64,000 bases of DNA, taken from assembly GCF_028453695.1 (NCBI RefSeq), contig NC_135782.1, positions 3,658,001-3,722,000 on the forward strand, read 5' to 3'. Positions 58,621 to 64,000 of this stretch are shown here, piece after piece. Numbering within the stretch: the stretch's first letter is position 1; the number at the start of each line of letters is the position of its first letter. This DNA is from Augochlora pura (taxonomy: Eukaryota; Arthropoda; Insecta; Hymenoptera; Halictidae). Under the pieces are notes generated by a model. It did no database searches, had not been told where the DNA came from, and saw only the letters and a list, made by a program, of their open reading frames with translations. The position numbers were made by a program, and so were the translations under genes.

Positions 58621-59289
58621 CGAAATGCTCGTCACCGATGACGATCATTAGCGCGCTTCATCGCCGATCGTACTACAATGAATTGACTTAACAAGGAACG
58701 AAATGTACATTGTCGATTCCGAGTAAATTAATTATAAATCAGAGTGTCTCTAACAAAATTTACAAATCAGATCTTAAATAAAAAGTTAACAAACTCTCCA
58801 ATCAGCCGAGATTTCCTATTCAAAATAAAATAAATAATCCAACCACGAGTGGTTCGAATAATTGATAGATCCATAATAAGTATGGAACAAAGAGCTTGGA
58901 TAATTCGTGGTCGCGAAATTAATTAAAATCGTGAAAGTTGTGGAGAGCCGTGGGACTGGGCGAAGAACTTCTCGAGAAGCGAACTTCGAATTAAAAATCT
59001 AAAAGAGCTAACGAAGTTATTGAATTTTTCGTCGGGAAAACTCGCGAAATGAAAATTCGAATGGACGTGCGAAGGCTCTGCAAGGAGAGTGGCCGAGGCT
59101 CGAGGCAAGAAAATTTTGCCTTTGGATTACAATTAGGGAAACGTTGTTACGTTTATAGAATAAAAAAATTAATTCAGTTACAATTAGTATTGGAAGTTCT
59201 AGGTTTACATTTTATTATTTTGCATTTGGTGATATTTATATCGAGATTAAAGATAGTTACATGTATAATATATTTTAAGGACTGACATA
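58621..59289. other. No gene seen
   Basis: Mixed, then AT-rich. It would include the upstream region of the candidate minus-strand frame. No clear promoter element is visible. Confidence 0.45.
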
Positions 59290-59690
59290 TTTTGTATATT
59301 GAATACTGAATCTTGAATCTTGAATATTGAATATTGAGTATTGAATTATTAAATATTGAATATTGAATATTAGATATTGAGTATTGAATATTGAATATTA
59401 AATATTGAGTATTGAATATTGAGTATTGAATATTGAATATTGAATATCGAGTACTGAATATTGAATATTGAGTACTGAATATTGAATATTGAATATTAAA
59501 TATTGAGCATTGAATATTGAATATCGTCTACTGAATATTGAATATCGAGTACTGAATATTGAATATTGACTATTATGTATTAAAAATTGAATATTGAGTA
59601 TTGAATATTAAATATCGAGTACTGAATATTGAATATTGACTATTAAGTATTAAATATTGAATATTAAATTTCGAATATCGAAATTGAAAA
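59290..59690 (+). repeat. 7-bp minisatellite (ATTGAAT)n
   Basis: About 400 bp of TTGAATATTGAATATTGAGT variants with embedded ATATCGAGTACTGA. A longer unit (about 35-70 bp, marked by ATCGAGTACTGAATATTGAA) is visible from 59445 on. Confidence 0.9.
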
Positions 59691-61173
59691 ATATATATAA
59701 AATAGAATTTCATGACTCGTGTAACAACTTTATTCGTAACACAATCGCAACAATTACATAAATCGAGTAGAAAGAAAAATGGTCAAGATATAAACAATTT
59801 AGAACGCGCCCTACGATCCCGGTCTGTTCAGCACGGTGCAGCAGCGTAAAGTGCATCGCGTCGACGTAAGAAGAGACCCACTTTGTTCACGAGTAGAAAA
59901 GCAGTGTGTAACGTTGAACGTTGGTACGTGGAGCACGCGATGGGTAGAATCGGCCCGTATCTTGTAAGCATAAAGGTTATCATAAATGATCAAATAAGTG
60001 TAGCAGAAGGGCTGTGTTTACGACGAGCAGGTGCCCGGCCACCGGGGAACCGGCAAAATTTTCGGTAGACCGGAAAGCTCCTGAAAGGCAATAACAACGC
60101 GTTTACGGGGCGGCGGCGCGGCGCCACGCGGAACTAATAAATACTTATACACGTGCGGTAGACGCGGCTGATCATACGCGGGTTTACTCTACTCGCCGCA
60201 CGGATAACCGCGTTGTTTGTAATGCGAGTTCGGACGAGGGGCTCTCTCTCTCCTCCCTTTCTCTCTCTCGCTCTCTCTCTATCTTTCTCTGTATATTGGT
60301 AACTGTTTTTCATCTTCCAGCGGCGGCTGGATGCAGTGCCAGTGTCTGGATAGAATTTCCGGGGCCGCATGAAAACAAATGGATCCCATGCGGATACAGT
60401 TTGTTAGTAACCCGGGCTTGTTGCGCCCCGCTTTCCAATTTCTGCCAGACCCGCGCCGGTGATGACTTAATTTTTTAAGACCCGTTTACACAACGCGTAA
60501 CATTCCGTCGCTTTTTTCCACCCCATACTCGACTTCTTCCATTCGCCTGCCCCGATCTTCCTCTCTCGAATATCGCGTAACGCCTCACGTTTTCTTATCT
60601 TGCAATTATATTTCTCAGCGTTTCTTGGCGCGCTCGATTATTTCTCGCGTGTTCTTGTCAGCGGAGTATTGTTTTTTTAAGAACCTGCGCGAAAATTTAT
60701 GTTCGACGTTATTACTGCAACAATAATCATTACATCCCCCTGATCACATTAAAACTCACGAAATCCGATAAAACGAGCCAACTTAATAAAATTAATGGCA
60801 GACAATTATTATTCAGAGACCTTCCCTTGACTCCTTTCACCGGCGATTTCAGATAAAATCGCGCGACGAACGGATATAAATTTCAGCACGGTAAACGCTG
60901 GCGCGCAGTTCCGATGAACACGAAATGGAGATCACGTTAATAACAAGGGTCTCGATGCAAATTACTGTCACTGGAATTCGTTCGGCTCACCAATCGAGCT
61001 ACGCGCTCGCATATTTTCTGACAATTAATATTGATTACTATTTAATGACACCGGTGTCGGCGCGGCGGCGCATCAATTCCTCGCAAATGATATACGAGGC
61101 AGTCATTAATCGCACGGCCATCCCGGTATAATACTGTCAAATTCCGTATAAATAGTGTTGCGTCGCCCCACCC

Positions 61174-61176
<3 letters not shown>
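59691..61176. other. No gene called
   Basis: A mixed patch covers 59810-60500. It includes a minus frame (59811-59993) with six cysteines near its end, possibly related in origin to the 58.4-kb region but unrecognised. A CT tract lies at about 60241-60290, then AT-rich and CpG-rich alternation. No supported exon. Confidence 0.45.
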
Positions 61177-61208
<32 letters not shown>

Positions 61209-61227
61209 CTCGCTCTCTGTCTCTCTA
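61177..61227 (+). repeat. (CT)n microsatellite with CGCTCT interruptions
   Basis: About 50 bases of CT with two CGCT interruptions, in a mixed patch. Confidence 0.95.
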
Positions 61228-61439
61228 TTTCAAAGTCAAATAGAACTGATCGAACAGAATTCGAGTTTGAATTCGGGTTAAACCGAGCGATTCTACGGAC
61301 GCTTGATAACTCAAGCCCGGTGCTCGCAACTCTTTGTGCTACCGAACCGCTTCTTTATTGTGTTTCGTCGCAAATAATAAAAATAAATCAATCGCGATCG
61401 TCGTCCAGCGAATGAAAAATCGAGAGATTCAGTGGATCG
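61228..61439. other. Mixed sequence, nothing recognised
   Basis: Short frames only, with AATTCGAGTTTGAATTCGGG as the only local oddity. Confidence 0.4.
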
Positions 61440-61800
61440 AGTGGTATTTATTTAATTATCGGTGATTATGATTATTTAAGGAGTGAAGGAAAAAGTCGAG
61501 GAATTAGGCAGATCATAGGATGTTTGTTTCATTAGCAATGATTATGATTATTTAACAAGTCAAGGAAAAATTGAGAAATGAAGCAGATCACGTCATATTT
61601 AATTAGCAATAATTATAATTATTCAGTGTGAATAAACGAAAAAATAAAAAATCGAGCAGATCAGTCGCTGTCTATTTAATGAACAATAACTATAATTATT
61701 TAACAAGTAAACGAAGAATCGAGAAATTAAGCAAATCGCACTGCGTTCATTTACTCAGCAATAATTACAATTATTCAACGAAATCGATCATTCAATCGCT
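61440..61800 (+). repeat. Approximately 75-bp diverged minisatellite, five copies
   Basis: GATTATGATTATTTAA-like cores occur at about 61464, 61540, 61610, 61688 and 61763. Each is followed by a GTGAAGGAAAAANTCGAG(A)AATNAGCAGATC-like stretch. Copies are 65-80% alike by eye. Adjacent frames are not preserved. Confidence 0.75.
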
Positions 61801-62440
61801 ATTATACTCGTCACTTCTTTAAATAACAATAAAATATTTAAACATCCAAATACTCAACTAAACCTTAAATAACAACAAAAAGTCCCAATTAAAAAACAAA
61901 ATACCACAACCCCCAAAATTAACCATCGGACGCCTCAATACGCCTCAATAAACAAAATCAACAAAATATATTCCGCAAGCAACAATTCTCATCCTCTTAA
62001 AAATCAAATAACACAGCCCCCGGTAGACGTCGATGGAAGTCGACGGGATCGCATTGATTCGATCGAAACGGTGTTGTGTCATATCGGAGTCCCGGGAACG
62101 CATTAGGGGTTCGCCGTTCATCGGATTCGCCTAAATCACAGGTGCCGGCCGGGGTGCAGCAGGGTAACGGAGAGCGGGTGAGAGAGGAGAGAGGAGAGGA
62201 GAGGAGAGGCGAGGCGAGGAGGGATTTCCGCGGAGAGGCTCGGATCGAATTTATTTCCTCCGGTGGATATTTTCGTCGGGTTTCAGCCGGGTTTCTTCCC
62301 GAGGCCGCGACTTTGTCGTGAAGCGTCTCTCGAGAGAGAGACGCGGAATGGTGTGCAGGCGTCGCGAGCAGTCAGCTCCAGGAGCGGCTCGAAACGGGGA
62401 TGGGGTTGAGCACGGGATGGGAGGCTCGGTTGGAGAAAGA
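61801..62440. other. No gene seen
   Basis: AT-rich to 62000, then CpG-rich with a GGAGAGGAGAGGAGAGGCGAGGCGAG purine stretch at about 62185-62220. Nothing recognised. Confidence 0.5.
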
Positions 62441-62705
62441 GGGACGCCTATGAGGAACCGGAGAGCTGTTGAAGAGAGAGAGAGAGAGAGAGACGCCTGC
62501 GAGGAACCGGAAGTCTGCTGAAGAGAGAGAGAGAGAGACGCCTGCGAGGAACCGGAGCTCTGTTAGAGGAAGAGAGACGCCTATGAGGAACCGGAGCTCT
62601 GTCAGAGGAAGAGAGACGCCTATGAGGAACCGGAGGCCTGTTGGTTAAAGAGAGACGCTTCCGAAGAACCGGAGGGCTGTTCAACAGAGAGAGAGAGACA
62701 CCTGG
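62441..62705 (+). repeat. 39-bp minisatellite with embedded variable (GA)n
   Basis: Seven units with ACGCCT-like starts at 62444, 62493, 62538, 62577, 62616, 62655 and 62698 (spacings 49, 45, 39, 39, 39, 43). Each carries CGCCTATGAGGAACCGGAGC followed by TCTGT and a (GA)n of variable length; the spacing differences are GA-length differences. The minus strand is open for 115 codons (62448-62795) with a 13-residue RAPVPHRRLSSSN-like repeat. GA expansion changes the reading frame between units in two places, which argues against coding. Confidence 0.85.
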
Positions 62706-64000
62706 GTTGAACGGGGGAGGGGCGTGTAAGGGGGAAGGGTGGATGGAGGAGGCGCCATTCCACGGAATGAAGATGTATGCGAGGGATCCGTGCATCGAGC
62801 ATCTTCCGCGACCGTGCGGAATATTGTTGCACCGGTGTCAGGAGTACCCGGCATTAGGCTGTCTGGTATGGTTGCCGGAAGTCACGAGAATTGGGGCTGC
62901 ACGGCTGGAATTGATCCATTCCGGGTGAGCTTCTCGGGGGGCTAAGTGCCGCCTGAGGGGGGAGGAGGAGGGGGGATGAACGCTCGCGCTCTGCTAGCTC
63001 TCACGCTAATGCGAAAGAATTCTTAAATAAAATGAAATCTAGCGGGGCCGCGTGATTATCGCGTGCCGCGAAACGACGCGATTAAGGATCGTCGCGAGCG
63101 ATTAACGGGCATCAGGCTTCAGCCTTCGCGCGAGTTATTCTGATGCACTAACGTCGCGGTAGACGTTGTAATTCCTGTTATTATTATTGTATGTAGTTAC
63201 GATATTTATTGAGAAATATTGGAATTTTTAGAGTGGTTGTGATTAGAGGGAAACATAACCTCTTTTACAGAGAGGAGTGGACTGATACTTTGTTTCTATT
63301 TTTTTTATAATTTTACAGAGGTTCTTAAATTATTTTTTTAATGGATAAATTGTTTGGAATTTCGGAGGAATATTTTTATTATAAGCCTCGCGGAGATTTG
63401 ATATTTTTTGACCCTTGTTCTGTCAGGTTATGTCAGAGATATTATCGGTAATAATAATAATATCGTAAAAATAAATAAAGTATTATAGAAAATAAAGAAG
63501 GTACACTTGAATTATAATTAAATTCTAAAAAATCCTATAATTAAATTTTAAAAAATCCACCCCAAATTCCACTATTTTCCCTTTTGTATCCATCGCAAGA
63601 AATAGAATCGAAACTATAGCTTTAATCTCGTCAGAGATAAAACCTTGACAAAAATGCGTCATCGACGGCTGCGAATACGATCTCGTCCCACCTCGTATCG
63701 CGCGATTATTCTCGAATCCGGTCATCCGTCTATTCCGAGCCACTCGAAACCGCATCCAACCGTCTCCACGACTCTCCACCTTGAACGAAATAATATCGTC
63801 CTCCTTAAAGTCACGGTCGCCGTTCGCGTCACCGACAGTCCCGCGAACTTAAATAATTTCATTGCCGGGTGGTTTATTCGTGTCGAGGATGTCCGGCACT
63901 CGATCGCTTCAACGAAAACTCTAAATTATCGAATAGGTACCCGGGCAATATGGTTAATGAAAGAGCGCGGCGCGGCCGGCGCCGCTGCATGTATATCGAA
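62706..64000. other. No gene seen
   Basis: A CpG-rich patch runs to 63170, non-repetitive around 62750-62940. An AT-rich valley covers 63180-63640, and CpG-moderate sequence reaches the window end. The text TGTCAGGTTATGTCAG at about 63420 also occurs near 3028. Confidence 0.5.

Noticed and set aside
59811..59993. Minus frame with a cysteine-rich end near 59.8 kb, considered as a partner exon of the 58.4-kb candidate
   Set aside because: No convincing splice sites join the two, the order and frame are unclear, and the translation is not recognisable.
1..64000. CRISPR-like arrays, since many direct repeats of 21-39 bp are present
   Set aside because: The repeats are head-to-tail without unique spacers, and composition and context are eukaryotic.

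Overview
This is raw eukaryotic DNA that looks like arthropod intergenic or intronic sequence. A hymenopteran (bee, wasp or ant) is the best guess. The reasons are the sharp mosaic of CpG-rich patches and very AT-rich valleys, abundant CpG, dense (GA)n/(CT)n microsatellites, and short TTAA-flanked inverted-repeat elements. The organism call is inference. I recognise no rRNA, tRNA, CRISPR array, bacterial-type operon, full-length transposase or long conserved protein gene. Most long open frames are by-products of GC-rich sequence (few stops) or of tandem repeats whose unit length is a multiple of three.

Layout. Positions 1-6,300 hold an AT-rich minisatellite with a near-perfect 164-bp tandem duplication, CpG-rich patches, a TTAA-flanked MITE (4034-4177) and a second AT minisatellite. 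Positions 6,300-16,000 are alternating CpG-rich and AT-rich sequence with a long purine tract (8.95-9.65 kb), a 24-bp perfect palindrome and a 29-bp minisatellite. The best small-protein candidate is at 16132-16338 (minus): 68 codons with one clean C-terminal membrane segment. Positions 16,800-24,550 carry two arrays built on the palindrome GACGTC and a 24-bp minisatellite. Positions 24,500-36,100 contain a 22-bp array, a 21-bp array with a 63-bp higher-order unit, a roughly 90-bp array and long purine or pyrimidine tracts. Positions 40,100-42,600 hold three neighbouring arrays, all of 29-30 bp period but unrelated in sequence.

Positions 48,300-56,600 are the richest in mobile-element relics. 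Several small elements have inverted ends beginning TTAACCCTTT or TTAACACGTT and are bounded by TTAA, the target site of the piggyBac superfamily. Three of them abut with no spacer at 51226-51808. A second copy of one family lies at 56331-56558. Positions 57,300-62,700 hold six further minisatellites and a minus-strand open frame (58390-58620) with a hydrophobic leader and a cysteine spacing reminiscent of an arthropod CLIP domain.

No set of genes acting together can be shown. What stands out is the density and variety of tandem arrays, the TTAA MITE cluster, the three dispersed GACGTC arrays, and two or three short reading frames that deserve a comparative test.
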